Shown here: positions 37,790-46,991 of the stretch, in pieces
Numbering within the stretch: position 1 is the first letter of the stretch
How the letters are laid out: each line of letters begins with the position of its first letter
DNA from: Leuconostoc rapi
Lineage (GTDB): Bacteria; Bacillota; Bacilli; Lactobacillales; Lactobacillaceae
NCBI RefSeq assembly: GCF_016908715.1
Contig: NZ_JAFBEK010000003.1
Span: 1-64,000 of the forward strand
DNA: 64,000 nt
Direction of reading: 5' to 3'
The notes under the pieces: generated by a model
Databases searched by the model: none
Told to the model about the DNA's origin: nothing
What the model saw: only the letters and a program-made list of their open reading frames with translations
Program-made: the position numbers and the translations under genes

Positions 37790-38704
37790 ATGAACAAAAC
37801 AATTGTCGGGGTCATTGGCGGTGTTGTTGTTATTGCAGCAGGTGTCGCCATATATACGAATGCCAATTCAGGTAAGAGTACGGCAAAAAATGAGGCAAGT
37901 AAAGCATCATCAACAAATTTGAGTGGTAAGGTGCTTTCGCTTGGCTCAACTGCTTTGCAACCATTGGCAGAACAAGTTGGCACATCATTCCAGGAGAAAA
38001 ATCCCGGCGTGACAATTACAGTTCAAGGTGGCGGTTCAGGCGCTGGTTTGAGTCAAGTGGCAAGTGGCTCAGCACAAATCGGTAATTCTGATGTCTTTGC
38101 GGAAGAAAAAGAAGGTGTTGACGCTTCTAAGTTGAAGGATCATCAGGTGGCAGTCGTTGGTATTGCACCAGTGGTTAATTCCGATGTGCAAGTTGCCAAC
38201 ATTTCAAAGGAACAACTACGTGATATCTTTACTGGTAAGATTACTAACTGGAAATCAGTTGGTGGTAAAGATGAAAAAATTGTTGTTATTAACCGTGCAA
38301 CGGGTTCAGGTACTCGAGCAGTCTTTGAGAAAAATGTGTTAGACGGCCAAAATGCAGTGCAATCAACAGAACAAGATTCAAATGGTACGGTACAGAAAAT
38401 TGTGTCGACCACACCAGGATCTATTTCATACCTTGCCTTTGCTTACCTAGACGCTTCAGGTATTAAAGCATTAAATATTGATAAGGTCACACCAGATAAG
38501 AAGAATGTTGAAGATAATTCATGGCCAATCTGGGCTTACGAACATATGTATACCAAGGGTGAACCAACGGGGGCAACAAAAGCATTCTTAGCTTACTTTA
38601 CAACAAAAGACGTACAGAAGACAATTGTGCCTAAATTGGGGTATATTGGATTAACTGACATGAAAGTGACTCGTGATGCAACGGGTAAAGTAGCTAACAA
38701 GTAG
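37790..38704 (+). CDS. pstS: Phosphate-binding protein PstS (copy 1)
   Basis: Binds extracellular phosphate for the Pst ABC importer. It has 304 residues: a hydrophobic N-terminal helix (IVGVIGGVVVIAAGVAIY), a Ser/Ala/Lys-rich linker, then the PstS fold (LGSTALQPLAE, QGGGSGAGLSQVASG, NRATGSGTRAVFEK). There is no lipobox Cys. It lies between phoP and phoR, with a leader of about 95 nt and a terminator after it. It shares long identical blocks with copy 2 at 40.2 kb, implying gene duplication. Confidence 0.94.
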   Translation: MNKTIVGVIGGVVVIAAGVAIYTNANSGKSTAKNEASKASSTNLSGKVLSLGSTALQPLAEQVGTSFQEKNPGVTITVQGGGSGAGLSQVASGSAQIGNSDVFAEEKEGVDASKLKDHQVAVVGIAPVVNSDVQVANISKEQLRDIFTGKITNWKSVGGKDEKIVVINRATGSGTRAVFEKNVLDGQNAVQSTEQDSNGTVQKIVSTTPGSISYLAFAYLDASGIKALNIDKVTPDKKNVEDNSWPIWAYEHMYTKGEPTGATKAFLAYFTTKDVQKTIVPKLGYIGLTDMKVTRDATGKVANK

Positions 38705-38730
38705 TAATATAACTGTCAACAGAAACACTA

Positions 38731-38755
38731 AAATCCGCGAAAGCGGTTTTTTTTG
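38731..38755 (+). terminator. Terminator between pstS1 and phoR
   Basis: AATCCGC, loop GAAA, GCGGTT, then TTTTTTTG. It would limit transcription of phoR from the pstS1 promoter. Confidence 0.88.
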
Positions 38756-38781
38756 ATATGATAGTTATATTGGAGTAGTTT

Positions 38782-40137
38782 ATGAAAAAAAAAGTCTTGA
38801 AATATCTATCATTTTTAGCAGTTAATATGATTATGACCGGCATGTTGGAAAGCATGATAACGTTTAATAATCATCAGCGATTCATTGTGGTTAGTTTGAT
38901 GGTGATTGCGGCAATGTTTGAAATGTGGCTAGCAACACTCTGGGACAATAGGCAACAACAAGCACTACAAGTTATGCAAAAAAGAATACAGTCAACAATA
39001 GCCGGAGATATACCACGTGAAGTTTTAATTGAACCAGGATTACCATATGATGGATTGATACGTCAGTTTAATGTTTTACAAAACTATATCTATCATACAC
39101 AACAAGCAGCGCAAAGAGATGTAACCAACTACCAATCATTACTCGCAAGCTTGCCCGTAGGTGTTATTAATGTGAATCGGCAACATGTGATTGATGCTTT
39201 TAATGAAACAGCAGCTAGCTTGTTGGGCATTAATAGACCATCAACGCCAATTGCCGAAAGCTTGGTCATTCGGCAATTTACGCTTTCTGAATTAATAACA
39301 CAAACCTTTAATACAAAACGTCATCAACAATCAATCTTGAATTTACAAATTGCTGGTGAGGTAAAGCAGTATGAAGTGAGTACATTGTACCATCAAGGAG
39401 ATTTACAACATGCTGAAGTGATGATTATTTTATATGATTTAACTTCTGTTTTACAAGCTGAACGTATGCAATCAGATTTTTTGGCCAATGCTTCTCACGA
39501 GCTCAAAACACCGCTAACTGCAATTACTGGATTTGTTGAGACGTTACAAGGTCCGGCAGGAGAATCACTTGAAACGAGACAGCAGTTTCTGGGCATTGTA
39601 GCTGAGGAAGCCCAAAGATTAACATCACTTGTTAGTGACATCTTGGCGCTATCACGTGTCAAACAAAAAAATGAGGCAGTGTCGCTTGAAATGGCAATTC
39701 ATGACATGGTAGATGAACAGTGGCAACACGTTCAGACATTAGCGCGTGTGAAGCAAGTCACTCTCAAAAATGACGTGCCTTCTGATTTTTTTGTCAGAGG
39801 TTTTAAAAATGATGTGGCAACTATTTTACAAAATTTGATTGTTAATGCTGTAAAGTACAACAAACTAAAGGGTGATATTTTAATTACGGCTTATAAAGAT
39901 CATCAACATTGGCAAATTAATGTAAAAGACTCGGGTATTGGCATTCCAAAAACTCAGCAGTCACGTATTTTTGAACGTTTTTATCGTGGGGATGAATCAC
40001 GTCAACGTGCGATTGCGAGTGGCACAGGCCTAGGATTATCTATTGTAAATGAAATTGTGAGGAAACATAATGGTGATTTAAAGGTGAACTCTCAAGTCGG
40101 CGTTGGGACAACGATTAGTGTGACGTTGCCTTTGTAA
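38782..40137 (+). CDS. phoR: Phosphate sensor histidine kinase PhoR-like
   Basis: A 451-residue kinase: two N-terminal membrane helices (about 7-25 and 33-52) with almost no external loop, a PAS domain at about 115-225, a DHp domain with phospho-His239 in NASHELKTPLTAI, and a HATPase domain (N box IVNAVKYN, G boxes DSGIGIP and GTGLGLSIV). The missing sensor loop fits phosphate kinases that sense through Pst/PhoU rather than the ligand. Start ATG with GGAG 9 bp upstream. Confidence 0.93.
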   Translation: MKKKVLKYLSFLAVNMIMTGMLESMITFNNHQRFIVVSLMVIAAMFEMWLATLWDNRQQQALQVMQKRIQSTIAGDIPREVLIEPGLPYDGLIRQFNVLQNYIYHTQQAAQRDVTNYQSLLASLPVGVINVNRQHVIDAFNETAASLLGINRPSTPIAESLVIRQFTLSELITQTFNTKRHQQSILNLQIAGEVKQYEVSTLYHQGDLQHAEVMIILYDLTSVLQAERMQSDFLANASHELKTPLTAITGFVETLQGPAGESLETRQQFLGIVAEEAQRLTSLVSDILALSRVKQKNEAVSLEMAIHDMVDEQWQHVQTLARVKQVTLKNDVPSDFFVRGFKNDVATILQNLIVNAVKYNKLKGDILITAYKDHQHWQINVKDSGIGIPKTQQSRIFERFYRGDESRQRAIASGTGLGLSIVNEIVRKHNGDLKVNSQVGVGTTISVTLPL

Positions 40138-40144
40138 GTTTTTT

Positions 40145-40186
40145 CTTTACACAACCTTTACAAAACATCGTTGTTACTTTTACATC
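40145..40186 (+). promoter_or_regulatory. Pho boxes upstream of the pst operon
   Basis: CTTTACACAAC (40145-40155) and CTTTACAAAAC (40156-40166) are direct repeats in an 11-bp register, and TTTACA recurs at 40179-40184, exactly two periods later. GATAAT (40194-40199) follows as a likely -10. This is the layout of PhoP-type activator sites. Confidence 0.8.
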
Positions 40187-40234
40187 ATTCTAAGATAATA
40201 AAGGTGTAGTAGTTAAATCTTGGGAGGCATTGTC

Positions 40235-41116
40235 ATGTCGAAATCACATCGCGGCGCGATTGTATCAACAATTGTAGCTGTGGGTATTGTGGCGGTATTT
40301 GGAACCGCTTATGCAGCACGAGACAAAGGTGCCACTGGCACATCAATCACGGCAGTTGGATCAACCGCTCTGCAGCCACTTGTTGAAGCTGCTGGTGAGG
40401 AATATGCAAAAGCCAATTTGGGCACATTTATAAATGTGCAAGGTGGCGGAACCGGTACAGGCTTAAGCCAAGTATCACAAGGTGCTGTTGACCTTGGTAA
40501 TTCAGATGTTTTTGCCGAGGAAAAAGAGGGCATTAATGCTAAAAAGTTAGTGGACCACCAAGTTGCTGTTGTGGGTATTGCACCACTTTTAAATAAAGAG
40601 AATGGCATAAAAAATCTATCAACTAACCAATTGAAAGCCATATTTACTGGTAAGGTAACTAATTGGCATCAATTAGGTGGCAAAAATCAAGACATTATTA
40701 TTATTAATCGTGCGGCCGGTTCTGGGACACGAGCCACATTTGAAAAGTGGGGCCTACAGGGGGCCCAGAGTATCCAAGCGCAAGAACAAGATTCGTCTGG
40801 TATGGTAAGATCTATTGTTGCAACGACGCCGGGAGCAATATCATACACGGCTTTTGGTTATATTGACAAAACAGTCGTGGCAGCATCTGTCAACAATATA
40901 CAACCGACAAATAAAAATGTTTCAGATGGTAAGTATCCTATTTGGTCTTATGAGCATGTCTATACAAATGGGGAACCAAGTAAGCCAGTTGCCAAGTTTT
41001 TGAATTATCTCATGTCAAAAGATATTCAAAGCACACTGGTACCCAAATTAGGGTACATCTCTATACATGATATGCGCATTACCCGACAAGTAGATGGTAA
41101 AGTTGTTGAAAAGTAA
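40235..41116 (+). CDS. pstS: Phosphate-binding protein PstS (copy 2)
   Basis: A 293-residue second PstS. ATG 40235 follows GGGAGG; TTG 40220 is a less likely start. The N-terminus has a signal-peptide core (AIVSTIVAVGIVAVFG) and a possible signal peptidase I site AYA/AR, with no lipobox Cys, so the protein may be secreted or loosely wall-associated. The PstS blocks (VGSTALQPLVEAA, QGGGTGTGLSQVSQG, NRAAGSGTRATFEK) match copy 1. It begins the pst operon. Confidence 0.94.
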   Translation: MSKSHRGAIVSTIVAVGIVAVFGTAYAARDKGATGTSITAVGSTALQPLVEAAGEEYAKANLGTFINVQGGGTGTGLSQVSQGAVDLGNSDVFAEEKEGINAKKLVDHQVAVVGIAPLLNKENGIKNLSTNQLKAIFTGKVTNWHQLGGKNQDIIIINRAAGSGTRATFEKWGLQGAQSIQAQEQDSSGMVRSIVATTPGAISYTAFGYIDKTVVAASVNNIQPTNKNVSDGKYPIWSYEHVYTNGEPSKPVAKFLNYLMSKDIQSTLVPKLGYISIHDMRITRQVDGKVVEK

Positions 41117-41243
41117 TTTGTAACATGTAATTACTAATTGGTTAATAGAATTGAACAGTCAAAAAAAATGCGTCTTATATCTCTTTTAAGCGGTACAAAC
41201 CATGTACGGACTTTAAAACGATGTTTGATGTAATGGAGATAAA

Positions 41244-42167
41244 ATGGATAACATTACACAGAAGTTGATGCAAAAATCTGAATCGACAAAAAAAGATTCG
41301 TTAGGAAAGATGATTAGTTTAGCGGCTCTAATCCTAATTGTAATTGTTGTCGTATCGATATTTGCCTTTGTTATGAGCCGTGGATTATCAACGTTCATTA
41401 CTGGCGGCGTACATGTTAAGGACTTTTTGTTTGGCTCAACATGGAATCCATCAGTCGTTAATCCGCAAACCAAGCAACCATATATTGGTGCTTTGCCGAT
41501 GATCATTGGCTCATTTTTAGTCACATTTTTAGCAGCAATTATAGCAACACCGTTTGCTATTGGTACATCGTTATTTATGACTGAAATTGCACAAAAACGT
41601 GGTGCAAAAATTATGCAACCTGTTATTGAGTTGCTAGTCGGTATTCCATCTGTTGTTTATGGATTTATTGGCTTAACAGTTGTCGTACCAAGTATTCGTC
41701 ATATATTTGGCGGCTCGGGATTTGGTATTTTATCGGGTACAATTGTATTGTTTGTTATGATTTTACCAACAATTACCTCCATGACTGTTGATACTTTAAA
41801 ATCTGTACCAAGACATTATCGAGAATCAGCATTGGCTATCGGTGCAACACGATGGCAGATGATCTATAAGGTCGTGCTTCGTGCAGCAACGCCTGGTATT
41901 TTAACAGCGATTGTTTTCGGTATGGCGCGTGCGTTTGGTGAAGCTTTGGCTGTGCAAATGGTTATTGGTAATGCGGCATTAATGCCACATAATTTAATAT
42001 CACCAGCATCAACATTGACGTCAGTATTAACAATGGGCATCGGTAATACTGTTATGGGTTCATTGCAAAATGATGTTTTGTGGACATTGGCCATGATTCT
42101 GCTTCTGATGTCATTAGTATTTAATTTAATTGTTCGCGCGATTGGACGTAAAGGAGAAATGAAATAA
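41244..42167 (+). CDS. pstC: Phosphate ABC transporter permease PstC
   Basis: A 307-residue membrane protein with about six helices and the permease loop (VPRHYRESALAIGATRWQMIYKVVLRAA). It has the long periplasmic-side loop after helix 1 typical of PstC. It lies 127 bp after pstS2; no terminator was seen in that gap. Stop overlaps the pstA ATG. Confidence 0.95.
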   Translation: MDNITQKLMQKSESTKKDSLGKMISLAALILIVIVVVSIFAFVMSRGLSTFITGGVHVKDFLFGSTWNPSVVNPQTKQPYIGALPMIIGSFLVTFLAAIIATPFAIGTSLFMTEIAQKRGAKIMQPVIELLVGIPSVVYGFIGLTVVVPSIRHIFGGSGFGILSGTIVLFVMILPTITSMTVDTLKSVPRHYRESALAIGATRWQMIYKVVLRAATPGILTAIVFGMARAFGEALAVQMVIGNAALMPHNLISPASTLTSVLTMGIGNTVMGSLQNDVLWTLAMILLLMSLVFNLIVRAIGRKGEMK

Positions 42168-43051
42168 TGAATGCAAAAACTGCTGATAAAATAGCAACAG
42201 GCGTGATTTATGCAATTTCTGCTATTGTAGCGCTGATTTTGATTGCAATGCTTGCTTTCATCTTGGTACGCGGTGTGCCACACTTATCTTGGCATTTCTT
42301 AACCTCACCAGCAAAAGCTTTTGAGGCTGGAGGTGGTATTGGTATCCAACTTTTCAACTCATTCTATTTGCTTATTCTAGCAATGGTTATTAGTTTTCCA
42401 ATCGCTTTGGGTGCGGCAATTTACTTGAATGAATATGCTAAAAAAAGTAAATTTACAACTGTTGTGCGTACAGCGATTGAAATTTTGAGTTCTTTACCAT
42501 CAGTTGTTGTGGGTTTGTTTGGGTTCTTGATCTTTGTTGTACAGTTCCATTTTGGGTTTTCAATCCTCTCTGGTGCAATTGCATTGACTTTTTTCAACCT
42601 GCCCCTGTTAACCCGCTCAATTGAAACGAGTTTAGCACAAATTCCTAATCTTCAGCGTGAAGCTGGGTCAGCACTTGGATTATCACGTTGGGAGACGGTC
42701 ATTCATGTTATCTTACCAGCGGCTGTCCCATCAATAGTTACCGGTGTTGTTTTGTCTGCTGGACGTGTTTTCGGTGAAGCAGCCGCCTTAATTTATACGG
42801 CAGGTCAATCTGCTCCAGCCTTGAACTTTGCCGATTGGAATCCATTTAACATTGCTAGTCCACTGAGCCCAATGCGGCCTGCTGAAACTTTAGCTGTTCA
42901 TATTTGGAAAATTAATTCTGAAGGTATTATGCCTGATTTAGATGCAGTTTCGGCTGGTGCTTCTGCAGTTTTGATTATTGTTGTGTTGCTATTTAATTTG
43001 AGTGCTCGAAAAATTGGTGCACAGCTTTACAAGAAACTAACAAGTGCTTAA
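42167..43051 (+). CDS. pstA: Phosphate ABC transporter permease PstA
   Basis: A 294-residue partner permease with about six membrane helices and the loop IPNLQREAGSALGLSRWETVIHVILPAA. It starts within the pstC stop (TAATG). The 100-bp gap to pstB1 shows no gene or clear terminator. Confidence 0.95.
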   Translation: MNAKTADKIATGVIYAISAIVALILIAMLAFILVRGVPHLSWHFLTSPAKAFEAGGGIGIQLFNSFYLLILAMVISFPIALGAAIYLNEYAKKSKFTTVVRTAIEILSSLPSVVVGLFGFLIFVVQFHFGFSILSGAIALTFFNLPLLTRSIETSLAQIPNLQREAGSALGLSRWETVIHVILPAAVPSIVTGVVLSAGRVFGEAAALIYTAGQSAPALNFADWNPFNIASPLSPMRPAETLAVHIWKINSEGIMPDLDAVSAGASAVLIIVVLLFNLSARKIGAQLYKKLTSA

Positions 43052-43151
43052 CTGTTGCAGTTGTGTCATCCGTTTGTGTGACGCATCGGTCATTTCATGG
43101 TACGACAGCAGTATTATTAATATCTCAAATAATTAGAGTAACGGAGAGAAA

Positions 43152-43991
43152 ATGGCTAATAACATCGATCTAAAACCAGTGAGCGAGTTTATCACTGAAA
43201 ATGCACCAGAGCGTTTCATTTTGGACATGAACTCTGACAAACACGAAATTGCGATATCGACAAAGGATTTACAAGTGTATTATGGCGATAATTTAGCATT
43301 GAGTGAAGGCGATTTATCGTTTGAACGCTATAAAATCACAAGTTTAGTGGGTGCCTCTGGTTCAGGTAAGTCAACATTTTTGCGCTCTTTAAATCGTATG
43401 AATGACAGTGTTGCAACAGTTAATGGTAATATTATGTATCGCGGTGTTGATATTAATACAAAAGCAATTGACGTTTACGAAATGCGTCGGCATATTGGTA
43501 TGGTTTTTCAAAGACCCAATCCGTTTGCGAAGTCGATTTATAACAATATTACCTTTGCCTTAACACAACGTGGTCACTACAAAAAACAAGAACTTGATGA
43601 AATTGTAGAAACAAGTTTAAAACAAGCAGCATTATGGGACCAGGTTAAGGATGAATTAAATAAATCAGCCTTGGCTTTGTCTGGTGGTCAAGCACAGCGA
43701 CTGGTAATTGCTCGAGCGTTAGCTCTAAAACCTGATATTTTGTTGCTAGATGAACCATCAAGTGCCCTTGATCCGATTTCTTCTGCCCAAGTTGAAGATA
43801 CTTTACTGGAATTAAAGAATCAGTATACAATTATTATTGTGACGCATAATATGCAACAAGCAGCGCGTATCAGTGATTACACGGCGTTTTTCCATATGGG
43901 TAAAGTGATAGAGTATGATTTGACACGTAAGATTTTTACGCGACCAAAGGTCGCATTGACAAATGATTACATTTCGGGGAATTTCGGATGA
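43152..43991 (+). CDS. pstB: Phosphate ABC transporter ATPase PstB (copy 1)
   Basis: A 279-residue ATPase with Walker [11 protein letters not shown]-loop [14 protein letters not shown], signature LSGGQAQR and Walker [14 protein letters not shown]. It has about 25 extra N-terminal residues compared with copy 2. Two adjacent pstB genes are common in lactic acid bacteria and may give a heterodimer. It overlaps copy 2 by 4 bp (ATGA). Confidence 0.95.
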   Translation: MANNIDLKPVSEFITENAPERFILDMNSDKHEIAISTKDLQVYYGDNLALSEGDLSFERYKITSLVGASGSGKSTFLRSLNRMNDSVATVNGNIMYRGVDINTKAIDVYEMRRHIGMVFQRPNPFAKSIYNNITFALTQRGHYKKQELDEIVETSLKQAALWDQVKDELNKSALALSGGQAQRLVIARALALKPDILLLDEPSSALDPISSAQVEDTLLELKNQYTIIIVTHNMQQAARISDYTAFFHMGKVIEYDLTRKIFTRPKVALTNDYISGNFG

Positions 43992-44758
43992 CAGATATTA
44001 AACAAGACAATATACTTGAAACACGAGATGTTAAATTATGGTATGGTCAAAAAGAAGCGCTTCATGGCATCAACCTTAATTTCCCAAAAAAAGGGATTAC
44101 AGCTTTGATAGGTCCGTCAGGATCAGGAAAATCAACTTATCTGCGTGCTTTAAATCGCATGCATGACTTAGAAGACAATGTGACAGTTACTGGCACATTT
44201 GATTTTAATGGCACAGATATTTATGCACCAACAACAGATACAGTTGATCTGCGTAAACAAATTGGTATGGTTTTTCAACAACCCAACCCATTTCCTTTCT
44301 CTATTTATGAAAACGTTGCTTTTGGCTTAAAATTGGCGGGAATTAAAGATAAAGCGGTGCTTGATGAGGCAGTTGAAAAGTCTTTAAAGCAATCATCTGT
44401 GTGGGAAGAAGTAAAGGATGATTTGCATAAGTCAGCGCTGGGACTATCTGGTGGACAACAACAGCGTGTATCCCTTGCACGTGTTTTGGCTACATCACCA
44501 GACTTGTTATTATTGGATGAGCCCACCTCTGCTTTGGATCCTGTTTCTAGTCATAACATTGAAGAGACACTCTTGAATTTACGTGATGATTATGCGATGA
44601 TTATTGTTACACACTCGATGTCTCAGGCTTCAAGAATATCGGATCGTACCGCTTTCTTTTTAAGTGGTGATTTAATTGAAGTTGATGCAACCAAGCACAT
44701 TTTCTTAAATCCGCAAAGACAAGAAACACAAGACTACGTCAGTGGTCGATTTGGATAA
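43988..44758 (+). CDS. pstB: Phosphate ABC transporter ATPase PstB (copy 2)
   Basis: A 256-residue ATPase with Walker [11 protein letters not shown]-loop [14 protein letters not shown], signature LSGGQQQR and Walker [14 protein letters not shown]. It is translationally coupled to copy 1. Confidence 0.95.
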   Translation: MTDIKQDNILETRDVKLWYGQKEALHGINLNFPKKGITALIGPSGSGKSTYLRALNRMHDLEDNVTVTGTFDFNGTDIYAPTTDTVDLRKQIGMVFQQPNPFPFSIYENVAFGLKLAGIKDKAVLDEAVEKSLKQSSVWEEVKDDLHKSALGLSGGQQQRVSLARVLATSPDLLLLDEPTSALDPVSSHNIEETLLNLRDDYAMIIVTHSMSQASRISDRTAFFLSGDLIEVDATKHIFLNPQRQETQDYVSGRFG

Positions 44759-44794
44759 TTAATTGCTCATATATTTATGAGGAGGAGAAACAAC

Positions 44795-45469
44795 ATGCGA
44801 CGATTATTTGATGAAGAGTTAGCAGATCTAGATAATTCATTTACAGAAATGGGAATGCTTGTTTCCCAAACGATTCAAAAGTCTGTTCAATCATTTGTGG
44901 ATCATGATCGTGAAGGGGCAAAAGCCATCCTAGAAAATGATCACCAAATTAATGAACGAGAAGCAGCAATTGAAAAGAAAACATTCGAAATGATTGCCTT
45001 ATACCAACCCGTAACAACTGACTTACGTGAGATTGTGACCATTTTAAAGGCTGTGTCCGTGTTAGAGAGAATGGGAGACCAAGCGCGTAACATCGCAAAT
45101 TCAACCATCCGTGTTAAGGGCACAAAGCATATTGCCAGTGTTGAACAATCTCTTGGTGCCATGGGCGAACAAGTCGCGACAATGGTGTCAACGGTTATGG
45201 AATATTATATTAAAAATGATGCACTGGGTGCGGAAGCTATTGCGGATGAAAATCAGTCATTATCAAAACGTGCAGCCCAGGTTCGTTTCGACTCTGTTGA
45301 GGGGATGAAAGAGGATGCAGAGTTAGTTGATTCTGCTGCCGATTATCTGGTTATTGCTGGTTATCTAAAGCGCATTGGTGACTATACAACTGATATTGCT
45401 GAATGGATTGTTTATAAACGTACGGGTAAAATTATTGAATTAAACCCAGGTTATAACTATTTCATTTAA
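44795..45469 (+). CDS. phoU: Phosphate-signalling regulator PhoU
   Basis: A 224-residue all-helical protein with two PhoU repeats carrying metal-binding E/DxxxD-type motifs (LERMGDQARNIANS; LKRIGDYTTDIAEW). It conveys Pst transport state to PhoR. ATG 44795 is preceded by GAGGAGGAG; the earlier ATG at 44777 lies upstream of that site and is rejected. Confidence 0.96.
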   Translation: MRRLFDEELADLDNSFTEMGMLVSQTIQKSVQSFVDHDREGAKAILENDHQINEREAAIEKKTFEMIALYQPVTTDLREIVTILKAVSVLERMGDQARNIANSTIRVKGTKHIASVEQSLGAMGEQVATMVSTVMEYYIKNDALGAEAIADENQSLSKRAAQVRFDSVEGMKEDAELVDSAADYLVIAGYLKRIGDYTTDIAEWIVYKRTGKIIELNPGYNYFI

Positions 45470-45529
45470 ATAAGATTAATTAGTAAGCATGGCCGCTTTG
45501 GTGGCCTGAATCAGACGAAAGTAATCAGT

Positions 45530-45562
45530 TAAAACGACTAAACTATTGTTTAGTCGTTTTTG
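45530..45562 (+). terminator. Terminator of the pst operon
   Basis: AAAACGACTAAAC, loop TATT, GTTTAGTCGTTTTTG. Confidence 0.93.
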
Positions 45563-45670
45563 TTTCTCAAGATGTACAAAATTTTGGTATAATGAAGTAG
45601 TACCTATTCATGAGTAAGCTTGGTATAACAGTATGTTAAGCGCTTACAAAGTAGTATACTAGGAGGTAGT

Positions 45671-46027
45671 ATGAGGTTTTTTGCACGATTAGCGATAACG
45701 ATGTTAGTTTTTTTAGTGCTTTCAGCACTTTTTCAAGATCAATTTCGTGTTGATAATTGGTTAACAGCTTTGGGCGCAGCTTTAGTGTTGGCAGTATTAA
45801 ATACAATTATTAAACCAATTTTGACGATTTTAACGTTACCGTTGACATTTTTAACTTTTGGTTTATTTACAATTGTTATCAATGCTCTTATGCTCGAACT
45901 AACAGCAGACCTTGTTGGCGGCTTTGATTTTTTAAATTTTGGCTGGGCCATGTTAACGGCGATTATTTTGTCGCTTGTAAACACCATGTTGACAACTGAC
46001 TTACGCGTAAACGTAGAAAGAAAATAA
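45671..46027 (+). CDS. YvlD/phage-holin-IV-like small membrane protein
   Basis: A 118-residue protein with four predicted membrane helices, of the YvlD (COG1950) type. Despite the holin-like name the family is a general chromosomal membrane protein of unknown function. Ribosome site AGGAGG. An extended -10 TGGTATAAT at 45585-45593 gives a leader of about 70 nt. It is 1 bp upstream of hprK and probably in the same transcript. Confidence 0.85.
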   Translation: MRFFARLAITMLVFLVLSALFQDQFRVDNWLTALGAALVLAVLNTIIKPILTILTLPLTFLTFGLFTIVINALMLELTADLVGGFDFLNFGWAMLTAIILSLVNTMLTTDLRVNVERK

Positions 46028-46028
46028 A

Positions 46029-46991
46029 ATGGCACAAAATTCAGTAACAGTAAAACAATTAGTCGATAATACACGTCTTGAAATTGTGGCTGGCGCACAA
46101 TACTTAGAACGTGATATTATAACAGCAGACATCTCACGGCCTGGACTTGAAATGACGGGTTACTTTAATTATTATGCACCAGAACGGGTGCAATTACTTG
46201 GTATTACGGAAACGTCTTTTTCAGAGCGTATGGGTCATGAAGAACTATTGATGGTATATCGTCGCATGGCTGATGCTAAAACGCCTGCGTTTGTTGTGTC
46301 AACAGGGCTACCAATTAGCGAGGAGCTCAAACAAGCGGCTAGTGAGGCGCAAATTCCAATATTAACGTCAACACTAACTTCTTCGCGTATTTTGTCTAAT
46401 ATGACTTATTACTTAGGTGGCCAACTAGCACCACGTGAAAATGTCCACGGTGTTTTGATTGATGTGCATGGTTTAGGTGTGTTAATTACGGGCGATGCCG
46501 GTATTGGCAAAACGGAATCGGCACTAGAATTAATACAACAAGATAAGGCGCGTTTGGTTGCTGATGATCGTGTGGATATTTATCAAGAGGATGAAGAACG
46601 TTTAATCGGTGAACCAAATGGTGTTCTCCGTAATATGATGGAAATTCGTGGTGTGGGTATTATTGATGTGCAACAAGTTTACGGTGCTGTTTCTGTCCGT
46701 TCACATGCAACAATTGCACTGAATATTCATTTATCCAGCGGTAAGATTGGTGAAGCTAACTTTGACCGTTTGGGAAATGATAATGACACACTTGAAATTC
46801 TGGGCGTTAAAATCAAACGAATGGTTGTGCCTGTCACACCTGGTCGTAACACAGCTAGTGTGATTGATGCAGCGGCAGTAAAATTCCGCACAGCTAATAT
46901 GGGTATTGATGCCTTAAAAACACTAGAAAAGCGCATGTCTGCGGAAATGCTAAAAAACGAAAAAACAGATTTGGAGAATAAAAATGACTAA
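46029..46991 (+). CDS. hprK: HPr kinase/phosphorylase
   Basis: Phosphorylates or dephosphorylates HPr at Ser46, creating the CcpA co-effector that acts on cre sites such as those at 4.0 and 50.2 kb. It has 320 residues with the N-terminal domain, P-loop GDAGIGKTE (155-163) and the signature EIRGVGIIDVQQVYG. Its end overlaps gpsA by 8 bp. In many Lactobacillales lgt lies between hprK and gpsA; it is absent here. Confidence 0.97.
   Translation: MAQNSVTVKQLVDNTRLEIVAGAQYLERDIITADISRPGLEMTGYFNYYAPERVQLLGITETSFSERMGHEELLMVYRRMADAKTPAFVVSTGLPISEELKQAASEAQIPILTSTLTSSRILSNMTYYLGGQLAPRENVHGVLIDVHGLGVLITGDAGIGKTESALELIQQDKARLVADDRVDIYQEDEERLIGEPNGVLRNMMEIRGVGIIDVQQVYGAVSVRSHATIALNIHLSSGKIGEANFDRLGNDNDTLEILGVKIKRMVVPVTPGRNTASVIDAAAVKFRTANMGIDALKTLEKRMSAEMLKNEKTDLENKND

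Noticed and set aside
45634-45651. Minus-strand cre-like TTGTAAGCGCTTAA before the YvlD-like gene
   Set aside because: The last conserved C of the consensus is missing and it lies well downstream of the likely promoter; too weak to list.
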